57,351 nt of DNA from Planctomycetota bacterium (lineage in GTDB: Bacteria; Planctomycetota; Phycisphaerae; Sedimentisphaerales; Anaerohalosphaeraceae). Position numbers and translations under genes: made by a program. Numbering within the stretch: position 1 is the stretch's first letter; the number at the start of each line of letters is the position of its first letter. This document shows positions 40,590-49,233 of the stretch, one piece after another. Where the stretch lies: NCBI GenBank assembly GCA_019456225.1, contig VRUI01000026.1, positions 1 to 57,351 on the forward strand. The letters are read 5' to 3'. The notes under the pieces are model-generated. The model was not told where the DNA came from, did no database searches, and saw only the letters and a program-made list of their open reading frames with translations.

Positions 40590-40635
40590 AGCCGACCGGC
40601 GGTGGGATTACAAGACACTCCGGTCGGCTTTTTTT
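40590..40635 (+). terminator. Rho-independent terminator of the major prepilin gene
   Basis: AGCCGACCGG (40590-40599) pairs perfectly with CCGGTCGGCT (40620-40629), followed by seven T. It separates the prepilin from the minor pseudopilin genes. Confidence 0.92.
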
Positions 40636-40699
40636 AGAGCTGCTTGATTGACTGACATTGGACTTTTCTGAATTTTGAAAAAAAGGAAAGACTGGAAAG

Positions 40700-41185
40700 A
40701 TGAGAACTAAAAAATATTTAACATTTTGTATTGGCAGTAAACGAATAAACCGGGCATCGCTTAGAAACGCGGTGACTATCCCCGAGTTTTTTATTGTGTT
40801 TTTGATCTTAGCTATCATTGCCGCGATTTCGGCTCCTAAGTTTAGTGAGGCCAAAAACGGCAGCGATCTTAAAAGGCTGGTCAAAGGCCTGGAGACGGTT
40901 CGTCAGCAGATAGAACTCTACAAAGTACAGCATGAAGGTTTGCTTCCCGGCCAGAAGTTCAAAGGCCAGGAAATCACCGAGGAAGAATTTGTTAATGGTT
41001 TGACAGAGTCTGACGGAGTCTATGGGCCTTATCTGAAAAAGATGCCCAGAAATCCTTTCAATGGTCTAAGATCAGTAAGGATCGGCTCGGTGACAATCGG
41101 GTCGGCAGCGGGAGCCGGATGGTTTCTTAATTGCTATACGGGAGATTTCCGGGCAGATGATCTTGAGTTTCATCGGGCATACTAG
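40700..41185 (+). CDS. Divergent prepilin-like protein with a degenerate cleavage site
   Basis: The product is 161 residues. The family segment VRQQIELYKVQHEGLLPGQ and the GPYLKKMPRNPFNG stretch place it with the prepilins, but the N-terminal signal reads NAVTIPEFFIVFLILAIIAAIS. Ala stands at the -1 place usually held by Gly, Val at +1 instead of Phe, and the leader before it is long (about 24 residues, MRTKKY...RASLRN). Glu at +5 is kept. It may be processed slowly, or be a minor tip or anchor subunit. It could also be a decaying copy. It is separated from the major prepilin by a strong terminator. Confidence 0.8.
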   Translation: MRTKKYLTFCIGSKRINRASLRNAVTIPEFFIVFLILAIIAAISAPKFSEAKNGSDLKRLVKGLETVRQQIELYKVQHEGLLPGQKFKGQEITEEEFVNGLTESDGVYGPYLKKMPRNPFNGLRSVRIGSVTIGSAAGAGWFLNCYTGDFRADDLEFHRAY

Positions 41186-41187
41186 AG

Positions 41188-41277
41188 CAACCTGACCTGT
41201 CGGTCAGGTTGTAATTATTAATTACGAATTACTAATTACGAATTGAGGAAACGGCCTTACGGCCGAGGCTGTTTTTA
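41188..41277 (+). repeat. Composite intergenic element, copy 4, complete, abutting a start codon
   Basis: Hairpin A: CAACCTGACC (41188-41197), TGTC, GGTCAGGTTG (41202-41211). Heptads: AATTATT, AATTACG, AATTACT, AATTACG, AATTGAG at 41213-41247. Hairpin B: CGGCC (41252-41256), TTAC, GGCCG (41261-41265). GAGG at 41264-41267 is the Shine-Dalgarno-like sequence for the ATG at 41278. Confidence 0.9.
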
Positions 41278-41712
41278 ATGAACAGGAACTATCACAATCG
41301 AAAAGGTTTTACTCTTGCTGAGGCTATGATGGCGCTGGTTATACTGGCGGTGTCTGCTGGTGCGGTTGTTTTGCCTTATTCCAGTGGAGCGGCTGTCCTT
41401 GCAGAGGGCTCAAGACGAACCCTTGCCGCAAAACTGGCAGGCGATCTGCTGGATGAGATATCGGTGACAGATTATAGTGATATTATGGATGAATACGGAG
41501 GTTATTCTGAGGCGCAGGGGGAAATATGCGAAGCCAGGTCCTGGGATACGTTCGACAATGAGATCTACAGTAAATTCAGTCGGACTATAGTGTGCCAATA
41601 TCATAATATTGGCAGCGGGAGAAATATAACGCGAATGGGGATCAAGGCGACGGTAACGGTAAGTTACGACGGGCGTGAACTAGTGAAAATCTCGACTCTA
41701 ATAGCGGAATGA
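41278..41712 (+). CDS. Minor pseudopilin, PilV/GspI-like
   Basis: The product is 144 residues. RKGFTLAEAMMALVILAVSAGAVVLP is an intact class III signal with Gly at -1 and Glu at +5. The short length and the position before a GspJ/PilW-like and a GspK/PilX-like gene follow the I-J-K order of type II secretion and minor pilin operons. These minor subunits form the tip complex that starts pilus assembly. The initiation region is supplied by a composite repeat. Confidence 0.8.
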   Translation: MNRNYHNRKGFTLAEAMMALVILAVSAGAVVLPYSSGAAVLAEGSRRTLAAKLAGDLLDEISVTDYSDIMDEYGGYSEAQGEICEARSWDTFDNEIYSKFSRTIVCQYHNIGSGRNITRMGIKATVTVSYDGRELVKISTLIAE

Positions 41713-41719
41713 CGATATA

Positions 41720-42358
41720 ATGGAAAAGCGAAAATCACATTTAACAGGGCGATGCGGCGGTTTTACATTGGTCGAACTGATCATGGCTCTTTCAGTAACG
41801 TCGATAATTTTGGCAGCTGCGGCGACGCTTGCTTTTGCTGTCAGTTCGGCAGAGGAGGCGACCGGCGAAATGGGCCAAAGGCAGGCACATCTTCGCTTTG
41901 CGTCTATGCGCCTCCGTGAACTGGCCAGAAACAGCTGTTTGGCTTTTACATACTCTACGACAGGTGTGATATTCTGGAAAGATGATCTAAACGCTGATGG
42001 AGCAATAAACGGCAACGAGGTTGCGTGGCTTTATGTTGATAATGTCGGCAGCGAGTACGCGATCAACCTGATGGAGTTTCCCGACTATACAGCTTCGCTG
42101 ACCAGGAACCAACTGAAATTTGGCAGCGGGTTGACGACGATGATGATGGCGACCGATGAAAAAACTACGGTTTTGCTTGCAGATTGCTTGTCTGCCTCAA
42201 TTTGGTTAGTAATGGATAATTTTATAATTGTTGATTTCAGCTTGAAAGAGGGAAATCGGACCAAGGTATACCAGATGTGCGGAGGGGTTCGGGCTTCGGC
42301 AGAATATCTGGAACGTTCTGGTTTTGTGAACCTGGTTACCAGTGACGATGACTTATAG
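41720..42358 (+). CDS. Minor pseudopilin, PilW/GspJ-like
   Basis: The product is 212 residues, starting 7 bases after the previous stop. CGGFTLVELIMALSVTSIILAAAATLAF is a class III signal with Gly at -1 and Glu at +5, after a 14-residue leader. The length and the pattern of a longer head domain with RMRLRELA-like helix extension fit GspJ/PilW. It is likely a tip-complex subunit together with its neighbours. Confidence 0.8.
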   Translation: MEKRKSHLTGRCGGFTLVELIMALSVTSIILAAAATLAFAVSSAEEATGEMGQRQAHLRFASMRLRELARNSCLAFTYSTTGVIFWKDDLNADGAINGNEVAWLYVDNVGSEYAINLMEFPDYTASLTRNQLKFGSGLTTMMMATDEKTTVLLADCLSASIWLVMDNFIIVDFSLKEGNRTKVYQMCGGVRASAEYLERSGFVNLVTSDDDL

Positions 42359-42382
42359 TACTACGAAAGTTTGGTTTAGGTT

Positions 42383-43543
42383 ATGATAAATAAAATACAA
42401 CACAGGTCCAACAGGTCCGGCATTGCACTTCTTGTCATGGTGATTATAGTAGCGACCGTATCGGTGCTTTCGTTTGGTTTCATCATGAAAGCAGACAGTG
42501 AGCTTTCCTGCGGAGATAATACCATCTTTCGTACGGAAATGGATTACATCGGCCAGTCAGCTTTGAATTATGCCAAGGCTCTTATCGTAAATCCCCAGGA
42601 TGCAGCTACCGGTGCCGACGGGTACTGGCATGGCGATATGGCTCTCCAGTTGGAAAAAGGCAGCGATGATTATTTTGATGTTCAGGTCGAACGCTCGGAA
42701 ACCGGGGAAACACCTGAATGTACATTTAATGTAACCTGCCAGGGTTATAAGCTTAGCGGTGAAAGCAGAGTTTCCGAAACAAAACTGGCCGCCCAGCTTC
42801 GCCTGGACCCCTGCATAGCTTTATGGGTGGGTGCTACTTCTACAATTCACGCCAACGTGACTGTATATGGCGATACCTATTGTAATGGTGATTTATCAAA
42901 TGATGGCCAAATATATGGTGATGTATTTAGTGATGGATTCTCCGGCTCGAATACCGGACAGTCAATGGCCAGGGCAGACCGCAATGTCACCTGGCCTGGT
43001 ATAAGTGCTTCAGATTTCGAGCATGTTTATTATATCGACGGGACACCTTACAGCCCTGTAGTGCTAAATAACTCATCTTATACGGATGTTGACTGGGGGG
43101 CTACCGAGTCTAATCCCGCGGGTATTTATTATCGCAATGGCGGTCTGGATTTGCATGGGAATAACAAGATCAATGGTACTTTGATAGTTACAGGCGACCA
43201 TCTTGATTTTGAAGACGGGCAAAGCACAATTACCTCATTTAAAAACTATCCTGCGATAGTAGTTGAGTCAGAACTTCACTTTAAAGAAGGCGAGGCTGTA
43301 ATAACCGGTCTTGTTCAAGCATATAGTGCCACGGTGAACAAGGACTACGGTGACATTACAATTGTCGGCGGGCTTTTCATCAGAGATGGCGGGTTTTATG
43401 TGGAAGATGATTACGAAGACAATATAATCGTCAGAGGCGATCCTATGGCCGCGTCGATCAAGCTTATGCCTACCGCTGTGGATATTAAGGAGTGGTCGCC
43501 TGTCGGGGGAGCATACTACAAATCTATAAGACGCGATGACTAA
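42383..43543 (+). CDS. PilX/GspK-like minor pseudopilin with a beta-rich C-terminal extension
   Basis: The product is 386 residues. SGIALLVMVIIVATVSVLSFGFIMKADSEL is the N-terminal helix of the GspK/PilX type, which lacks the Glu at +5. The rest (about 150-370) is a repetitive stretch rich in Gly, Asn and Asp (VYGDTYCNGDLSNDGQIYGDV, NGTLIVTGDHLDF), in short regular strands like a beta-helix or bactofilin-type fold. GspK caps the pseudopilus tip in type II secretion. A beta-helix head of this size is unusual for the family. Confidence 0.75.
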   Translation: MINKIQHRSNRSGIALLVMVIIVATVSVLSFGFIMKADSELSCGDNTIFRTEMDYIGQSALNYAKALIVNPQDAATGADGYWHGDMALQLEKGSDDYFDVQVERSETGETPECTFNVTCQGYKLSGESRVSETKLAAQLRLDPCIALWVGATSTIHANVTVYGDTYCNGDLSNDGQIYGDVFSDGFSGSNTGQSMARADRNVTWPGISASDFEHVYYIDGTPYSPVVLNNSSYTDVDWGATESNPAGIYYRNGGLDLHGNNKINGTLIVTGDHLDFEDGQSTITSFKNYPAIVVESELHFKEGEAVITGLVQAYSATVNKDYGDITIVGGLFIRDGGFYVEDDYEDNIIVRGDPMAASIKLMPTAVDIKEWSPVGGAYYKSIRRDD

Positions 43544-43995
43544 AACTGACCAGTTGGTCGGATTGCATCTGGTTAGTTGTTGCTTTGTGTCGAGTTACGC
43601 CCCATAACAAATTCCTGAATCAAACTTTTTAAGCCACCGGAAATTTTTCTTTCCAACCGGTGGTTTTTTTATGCGCATTTCTGATTTTCAGTTTTACTGC
43701 TACTGATAATACCTGTAACGATTGTACCGGTTAGCGTGAAAAACAATCCCGTTTTTCAGTGTTATTAAGCGGGCCTGCCTTTTTTGATCTTCAATTTAAA
43801 TTTTAAAATCTGTCGCGATCTTTTCTGAAAATGAGGATTTCGCGTTACAGGCATTTATATAATCCAAAACTCTTAGCGGCGAAGTTAAGCAGTCTTGTCA
43901 AGATGACGAAAAGTTATTCTGTGATTAAAATGGATTAGCAGTACGAAAAAGACGGAAAGATAGCCGAAATAACCTTTAACTGTGAGGCAAACTTT
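43544..43995 (+). other. Spacer between the minor-pilin genes and the assembly operon
   Basis: No gene is found in 452 bases. A degenerate hairpin-A-like sequence (CTGACCAGTTGGTCGG) lies just after the stop at 43547-43562, and a strong terminator at 43634-43670. TATAAT at 43858-43863 is a possible -10 for the downstream operon, with only a weak -35. Confidence 0.6.
43634..43670 (+). terminator. Rho-independent terminator of the minor-pilin operon
   Basis: CCACCGG (43634-43640) pairs with CCGGTGG (43657-43663) and is followed by seven T. Confidence 0.88.
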
Positions 43996-44490
43996 ATGTG
44001 CCGTTTGAAAAAAGCGTTTACAATCGTAGAAATAATCGTTGTTATATTCATATTGTCGATCGTTTCAATGATCGCAATTCCTATGTTGAGTTCCGCCGCA
44101 GACACCCAGGTTCGCTCGGCGGCAAACATTCTGGCAGCCGACATAGAATATGCCAAAAATCTCGCGATCAGCCGACAGAAGAACTACTCAGTTGTTTTTG
44201 ATATTTCAAATAACACCTATGAAATTCACGATAATCTCGCCGCCATCATAGATCATCCTGTAACAGGTAAACCTTATTCGGTCAACTTTGCAAACGAAAG
44301 CCGCCTTAGCCGTGTCGTTATCAGTTCTGCTTTATTTGACAGTACCAATACACTTACTTTTGACTACCTTGGCAGTCCCTTTAACGGTTCATCGAATCCT
44401 TTGAACTCCGGCGAGATCATTCTCGTTGCCGACGGTTATTCGATGACGATAGAGGTTCAGGCAGTGACAGGTTATCTGACTATTAATTAA
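43996..44490 (+). CDS. GspH/FimT-like pseudopilin
   Basis: The product is 164 residues. The N-terminus MCRLKKAFTIVEIIVVIFILSIVSM has a class III signal with Ala in place of Gly at -1, Phe at +1 and Glu at +5. Prepilin peptidases tolerate Ala. The segment ILAADIEYAKNLAISRQKNYSVVFD is the conserved GspH/FimT feature (a helix followed by NYSVVF), and the ending GTGYLTIN-like VTGYLTIN is typical. It is the first gene of the assembly operon, 16 bases before pilM, so it is likely a minor pilin of this system. Confidence 0.82.
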   Translation: MCRLKKAFTIVEIIVVIFILSIVSMIAIPMLSSAADTQVRSAANILAADIEYAKNLAISRQKNYSVVFDISNNTYEIHDNLAAIIDHPVTGKPYSVNFANESRLSRVVISSALFDSTNTLTFDYLGSPFNGSSNPLNSGEIILVADGYSMTIEVQAVTGYLTIN

Positions 44491-44506
44491 AAGGGAATTT
44501 GCGTAT

Positions 44507-45622
44507 ATGATCAGATTTGCAATAAATAAAAACGGGCCTATCGGCCTTGACATCGGAAGCAATTCGATAAAGATGCTTCAATTCGTACAAAGCGGAGGTA
44601 ATATCCGTCTCGGTGCCGCCGATAAGGTCCAGTGTAAGTTTGATATGGGAGATGATCCTCAAAAGAGCAAAGAGTTTATTGTCGAATCGATAAAAGAGAT
44701 GTTAAGACGCGGTGCGTTTACCGGTACGAAAGTGGTGTCCTGCATTCCTAACGACAGTATTAAGATTAAGAGTTTACGTCTCGACCCCAGCGATTCGGAA
44801 AAAATAGAAGGCCTCTTGCAGGAAGAACTCGCCGAGCGTTTTAATTTTGATTCTTCAAAAGACGAGATCCGGTATATTACCGCAGGAAAAGTTTACCACG
44901 GCAGCGAACTTAAAAATGAAGTGATTTTTTTCGCTACCGACAGAAAAACGATAGAAAACCATATCTCTATTATCGAAGAATCCGGACTGGTTCCTGAGGC
45001 GATAGATCCGGTTCCGTGTGCGATACTCCGGAGTTTTCAGAGAACGATGCGGAGGCAGGTAGACCAGGATATTGTACGTTCATTTATTGATGTTGGTAAT
45101 CTCTATACTACTGTGATGATTGGAAGCTGCAGCCGGATATACTTTATCAAGCAGATTCCATCGGGCGGAAAACAGCTCAACGAAAGCGTTTCCGGCAAGT
45201 TGGGCATAGGAATAGAAGAAGCGATGCTGCTTCGCTCGAAGATTCAGCATGGCAATACCGAGAGCCTCAATAATACTACTATTCAGGCAGTAGCTGATGC
45301 TATAAACCGAGGCGTAGAAGAGCTTGCCCGGGAAATTTCACTTTGCCACAAGTATTGTGCAGTTACATTCAGGGGTGATCAGCCAAAGGTCGCGATACTT
45401 ACCGGCGGGGAAGCTTACGAGAAAGTGTTTGTGGATTCGTTGAAAACATATTTAAACATAGATATTGAAACCGCACATCCGTTTCAGGGTGTCGATTTGA
45501 GTAATACCAGCTTCGTCAGAGACGAAAATTCGCCCTTATGCGAATGGGCAGTTGCCGCTGGACTCGGACTGAAGAACTGGCATGTGAATAATTACATAGG
45601 CGCGAATAATGAAAGAGATTGA
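44507..45622 (+). CDS. pilM: Type IV pilus assembly protein PilM
   Basis: The product is 371 residues. It is an actin-like cytoplasmic protein that binds the N-terminus of PilN and links the pilus alignment complex to the membrane. GLDIGSNSIKMLQFVQSG at the N-terminus is the phosphate-1 motif of the actin fold, and FIDVGNLYTTVMIGS the phosphate-2 motif. ILTGGEAYEK near residue 305 is the adenosine motif. Length is close to the usual 350. It overlaps pilN by 14 bases. Confidence 0.9.
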   Translation: MIRFAINKNGPIGLDIGSNSIKMLQFVQSGGNIRLGAADKVQCKFDMGDDPQKSKEFIVESIKEMLRRGAFTGTKVVSCIPNDSIKIKSLRLDPSDSEKIEGLLQEELAERFNFDSSKDEIRYITAGKVYHGSELKNEVIFFATDRKTIENHISIIEESGLVPEAIDPVPCAILRSFQRTMRRQVDQDIVRSFIDVGNLYTTVMIGSCSRIYFIKQIPSGGKQLNESVSGKLGIGIEEAMLLRSKIQHGNTESLNNTTIQAVADAINRGVEELAREISLCHKYCAVTFRGDQPKVAILTGGEAYEKVFVDSLKTYLNIDIETAHPFQGVDLSNTSFVRDENSPLCEWAVAAGLGLKNWHVNNYIGANNERD

Positions 45623-46247
45623 TTTTCTTCCAAAATGGTATAAGACCGGCAAAAGACGCCAGGTAAATTACAGAAGGCAATACATTGTAATTGCCGGAAT
45701 ATTTATCACGCTGATCGCATGGAGTTTTTCTGCGAGTCTTTCGATCTCTGTCGTCGAGGCGCAGGTCGAGATGATGCACGATTCTCTAAAGAATAATCAG
45801 CAGATCGCTAACGGGTATACGGTTCTTCAGGGTTCGCTGGGGAAATTAGAGGAAAAGAAAGACCTGCTCGAAAGGCTTGGTACGGGCGTAAAGATATCTT
45901 CTATGCTTGCGGAAATTAGTTATCTCGTCGATAAGAATATTACGCTTACAAATCTGAATTATAAGTCCGAAGCATTTGTGCCTGAAAACATTGCATTTGG
46001 TTCTTCTGTAAGGCGGGGAAGGGCAAACTCCGGCATGAAGGATGCCATGCCTTCCGAAAGCATACGGTTTAAGGTTGCGATAAAAGGCGTAGCCGACAAT
46101 GCCGCAGACGTTACAGCGTTTATGAAAAGGCTCGGACAGTCGGAATATTTGTGCCAGATTATACCTGTTATTCTGCGGAATATTAAGAACACCTCTGCCG
46201 CGGAGTTTGAAATTAATTGTTACGTCGCTAATTATATCATTGAATAA
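45609..46247 (+). CDS. pilN: Type IV pilus assembly protein PilN
   Basis: The product is 212 residues. The N-terminal MKEIDFLPKWYK segment resembles the PilN motif INLLPWR that docks on PilM, and a membrane helix (about 25-46, YIVIAGIFITLIAWSFSASLSI) follows. The periplasmic part holds a coiled-coil stretch (about 50-95) and a ferredoxin-like fold. It forms heterodimers with PilO. Overlap with pilM suggests coupled translation. Confidence 0.85.
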   Translation: MKEIDFLPKWYKTGKRRQVNYRRQYIVIAGIFITLIAWSFSASLSISVVEAQVEMMHDSLKNNQQIANGYTVLQGSLGKLEEKKDLLERLGTGVKISSMLAEISYLVDKNITLTNLNYKSEAFVPENIAFGSSVRRGRANSGMKDAMPSESIRFKVAIKGVADNAADVTAFMKRLGQSEYLCQIIPVILRNIKNTSAAEFEINCYVANYIIE

Positions 46248-46262
46248 ATACAGGCGTTATAT

Positions 46263-46820
46263 ATGAGAAATATTGATAAGCAGCAAATTATAATAATCGT
46301 TGTAGCCGTTATCTCACTGGGAGGTTTCGGCGTGCTGCGATATCGTCCCCTTGCCGCTAAGACAAGGTCGATAAAGGCTGCCAGGGCGCAGTTCCTGACC
46401 GGAGACGAGAAGGTGAAAACCCAGGCCAGGCAGCTTCCGATACTAAACGCTAAAATGGAACAGAAAAAAAAGCAAATCGGGGACTATGACAGAAAGATTC
46501 CTTTTGGCAGGCGATTCGCCTCGCTTTACGACGAGATCACGGCAGTTATGAAGAAGCATAATCTCTCCGAACAATTGATTCAGCCGGGTCGTGAGACTGT
46601 CGGCGAAGAGATATCGTCGATACCGATCACTATTAATTGTTCAGGAGGGCTAAAGGATATTTTTGAGTTCTTCAGGTCTATAGAGTCATTCGACAGGCTC
46701 ATCAGGATTGAAGATATTGAGATGGTAAGCGAGCTTGATCAGGATATAGTCGCTGTCAAAGCTGGTGCAATAGTATATTATCGCCGGCAGTCCAGTACTG
46801 GACAGGAAAACAAAATATGA
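46263..46820 (+). CDS. pilO: Type IV pilus assembly protein PilO
   Basis: The product is 185 residues. A short cytoplasmic tail, one membrane helix (about 8-25, IIIIVVAVISLGGFGVL), a coiled coil (about 45-85) and a C-terminal ferredoxin-like domain fit PilO. It pairs with PilN in the periplasm. Identity is called by order (M-N-O) and topology rather than by a strict motif. It overlaps the next gene by ATGA. Confidence 0.8.
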   Translation: MRNIDKQQIIIIVVAVISLGGFGVLRYRPLAAKTRSIKAARAQFLTGDEKVKTQARQLPILNAKMEQKKKQIGDYDRKIPFGRRFASLYDEITAVMKKHNLSEQLIQPGRETVGEEISSIPITINCSGGLKDIFEFFRSIESFDRLIRIEDIEMVSELDQDIVAVKAGAIVYYRRQSSTGQENKI

Positions 46821-47416
46821 AAATGAGTCCGGAAAAAATGAGCGTTCATGGAAATACATCGAGGCAGATGCCGCAGGTCACCGGTAAGACAATTATTGCC
46901 GGCGGGCTGGTGCTGATGCTTGTATTTATGTGGATCAGGGTGTTTATAGGCGGATCAGATTCTCCAGACGAAGCAGATGCATCGGTTTTTGCTGCAAATG
47001 GCGGTAAGTCGCATAATACGGTTATGAAACTGAAACGACTGCCGCTTCCGTTCGAGTTTGGTCGTCATGACAGGCTGACGACGGATATGTTTGCCTCAAG
47101 GGACATGGAAATCGGCAAGGACGGTTCTTCCAAAGGCGGTAAAGATAAGGATAAAAAGATTAAATCGCAAAAAGACGCCGCTGGCAAACTGGCCAATAAG
47201 CTTGAACTTGACGCCATAATACTTGGCACCGACAAGTTTTCGCACAAGGCATTCATAAACGGCAAACTCCAGGTAGCCGGTGACAAATTAGAAGTAAAAC
47301 TTAACGATAAAAAATATGAGCTGGTTGTTGTGGAAGTATACCATAACAAGGTAGTTCTAAAATGGAGTGAATATACGATAACGGTACGGATGGCTAAATT
47401 AGATAATGTAAAGTAA
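46817..47416 (+). CDS. PilP/GspC-like inner membrane protein
   Basis: The product is 199 residues. One membrane helix (about 26-43, IIAGGLVLMLVFMWIRVFIG) is followed by a Lys-rich linker, and a C-terminal domain (about 130-199) with LELDAIILGTDKFSHKAFINGKL and VVVEVYHNKVVLKW. That spacing resembles the HR domain of PilP and GspC, which contacts the secretin N-terminus. No lipobox is present, so it would be held by the helix, unlike classical PilP. Position between pilO and the secretin supports the call. Confidence 0.7.
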   Translation: MKMSPEKMSVHGNTSRQMPQVTGKTIIAGGLVLMLVFMWIRVFIGGSDSPDEADASVFAANGGKSHNTVMKLKRLPLPFEFGRHDRLTTDMFASRDMEIGKDGSSKGGKDKDKKIKSQKDAAGKLANKLELDAIILGTDKFSHKAFINGKLQVAGDKLEVKLNDKKYELVVVEVYHNKVVLKWSEYTITVRMAKLDNVK

Positions 47417-47434
47417 CTTTAGAAAGGAAATGCA

Positions 47435-49201
47435 ATGAAGGTAAGAATAGAAAAAATGGAAAAGAAAGTAGTTAAATGGTTCCTGGTGTCGATTACTGCT
47501 GTAATGGTAATCATATTGTCAGGTTTCGGTGAAGAAACAGATGTTACTTTGACAGAAGAGGCCGTAGTTACAGATGAAAATGTTCTTTCATCTTTTGGTT
47601 CGGACGTTGAAGTGGTATTCAATGAAGATGAACCGGGTGGCGTTGCGTCATTACAATCGATACGATTCATCGAGGGCACCACTATCAAAAAAGGTCTCGT
47701 CATCCTTGGTTCGCTGTTTAGAAAAAACATTGTTCCGTCTGAAAAAATATCAGGTAATATCACCGTTACAAACCTTTACGATGTCAGCTTTGAAGAAGCA
47801 CTCGAGGCGATAATCGGTCCTAATAAATTCGAGGAAAGCAAAGACGGTAATTTCATCCGTGTCTTTACACCGGAAGAGTATCAGGGCAGGCTTAAACCGT
47901 ATGTTCGTGAACTTTACTACATTACCGCTGAAGAAGCTGCTACACTAATAACTCCGCTGCTAACTCCAAAGATCGGACAGGTTACTGCTACTACACCGGC
48001 TCTTAGGGATACAGAAGCGGGCAAGAGCGGAGATTCGCTTGCGATACGCGATACGATTATCATCAAAGACTACAAGGAAAACATTGCAGAGATCAAAGAT
48101 GCACTGGATAAGATAGACGTAATGCCTCCGCAGATACTGATCGAAGTGACTATCCTTGAAGCCGAGCTCGACGAAACAACGCAGTTTGGTATTGATTTCG
48201 ATTATCTTGGCGTAACTACGGCAATAGGTAACGATGGTATGTCAGTTGCCGGCCTTGCCACATCTGTTGCTCCCTCGTCCAATCAGTCGCCTTCCAATAC
48301 GGGCCTAAGCATAGGGTTTATCAGGAATAACGTGACAGGTTTTATAAGGGCACTTGAAGAAGCTACAGACACGACAGTACTGGCTAACCCCAAGATACTG
48401 GCATTGAACAAGCAAGCCGCTAAACTCCTTATCGGTAGAGAAGACGGCTATCTTACTACTACCGGTGTACAAGACAGCGGTCTCGTAACTCAGGAAGTTG
48501 ATTTTCTTGAAAGTGGTACCAAACTGGAGTTTCGACCGTATATCTGCAAAGGTAACTTTATCCGAATGGAAATTTCACCTTCACAAAGTAATGGTTCTGT
48601 AGTGGGAGGTCTTCCGGAAAAGACTATGACGACTGTTATGACTAATATAATGGTAGAAGACGGCAAGACGATCGTAATTGGCGGTCTCTTCCAGGAAAAG
48701 ACGATTCTCTCACGTTCGCAGATTCCTGTTATTGGCGATATTCCTGTTATTGGCGAACTGTTCAGGAGCACAAACGACCAGTCCGTACGCACCGAGCTTA
48801 TCATCCTTATTACCCCGCATATTATAAGAACTCCGCAGGATGCCGACGGTGCCGAACGTCTCGAAGACGTCAACAGGCTTATCTTTAAGGCCCGTAAGAA
48901 TATCTCATGGCTTAGTCGTGCAAGACGTGCCGAGGACCGCTATGCAGAAGCAGTAAGACGTTACCGCGCGGGCGATTCGGACGGTGCATTGCATCAGCTT
49001 AACTGGATATTTGAGAAGACTCGTAACTATCTCGAGATCGAAAGACTTCGCGATAAGATCATCACAGAAAAGTTCCCGAACAATACAGACCAGATCGAAA
49101 GGGTCATGCTTGGGCATTTCGAGCGGGAAGAGTCAGCCAAATGGTACCGGATGCTGAAGGACCCGGTTCTGAATAAGGATCAAAAAGTAACCGGAAACTA
49201 A
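47435..49201 (+). CDS. pilQ: Secretin (PilQ/GspD-like outer-membrane channel)
   Basis: The product is 588 residues with GAAAGGAAATG before the ATG at 47435. A hydrophobic N-terminal stretch (about 12-27, VKWFLVSITAVMVIIL) precedes a short N-domain region (about 70-200; DVSFEEALEAIIGPN is an STN/N0-like element, ELYYITAEEAATLI an N1-like one). The secretin domain (about 220-470) has VLANPKILALNKQAAKLLIG, VTQEVDFLESGTKLEFRPYI and PVIGDIPVIGELFRSTND, the last two being hallmark segments of the family. After it, a helical TPR-like tail (about 490-560, RYAEAVRRYRAGDSDGALHQLNWIF) is unusual for secretins. It forms the gated pore through which the pilus crosses the outer membrane. Confidence 0.92.
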   Translation: MKVRIEKMEKKVVKWFLVSITAVMVIILSGFGEETDVTLTEEAVVTDENVLSSFGSDVEVVFNEDEPGGVASLQSIRFIEGTTIKKGLVILGSLFRKNIVPSEKISGNITVTNLYDVSFEEALEAIIGPNKFEESKDGNFIRVFTPEEYQGRLKPYVRELYYITAEEAATLITPLLTPKIGQVTATTPALRDTEAGKSGDSLAIRDTIIIKDYKENIAEIKDALDKIDVMPPQILIEVTILEAELDETTQFGIDFDYLGVTTAIGNDGMSVAGLATSVAPSSNQSPSNTGLSIGFIRNNVTGFIRALEEATDTTVLANPKILALNKQAAKLLIGREDGYLTTTGVQDSGLVTQEVDFLESGTKLEFRPYICKGNFIRMEISPSQSNGSVVGGLPEKTMTTVMTNIMVEDGKTIVIGGLFQEKTILSRSQIPVIGDIPVIGELFRSTNDQSVRTELIILITPHIIRTPQDADGAERLEDVNRLIFKARKNISWLSRARRAEDRYAEAVRRYRAGDSDGALHQLNWIFEKTRNYLEIERLRDKIITEKFPNNTDQIERVMLGHFEREESAKWYRMLKDPVLNKDQKVTGN

Positions 49202-49233
49202 ACGATAACAAGGAAATTTAAAGGATTAAAATA

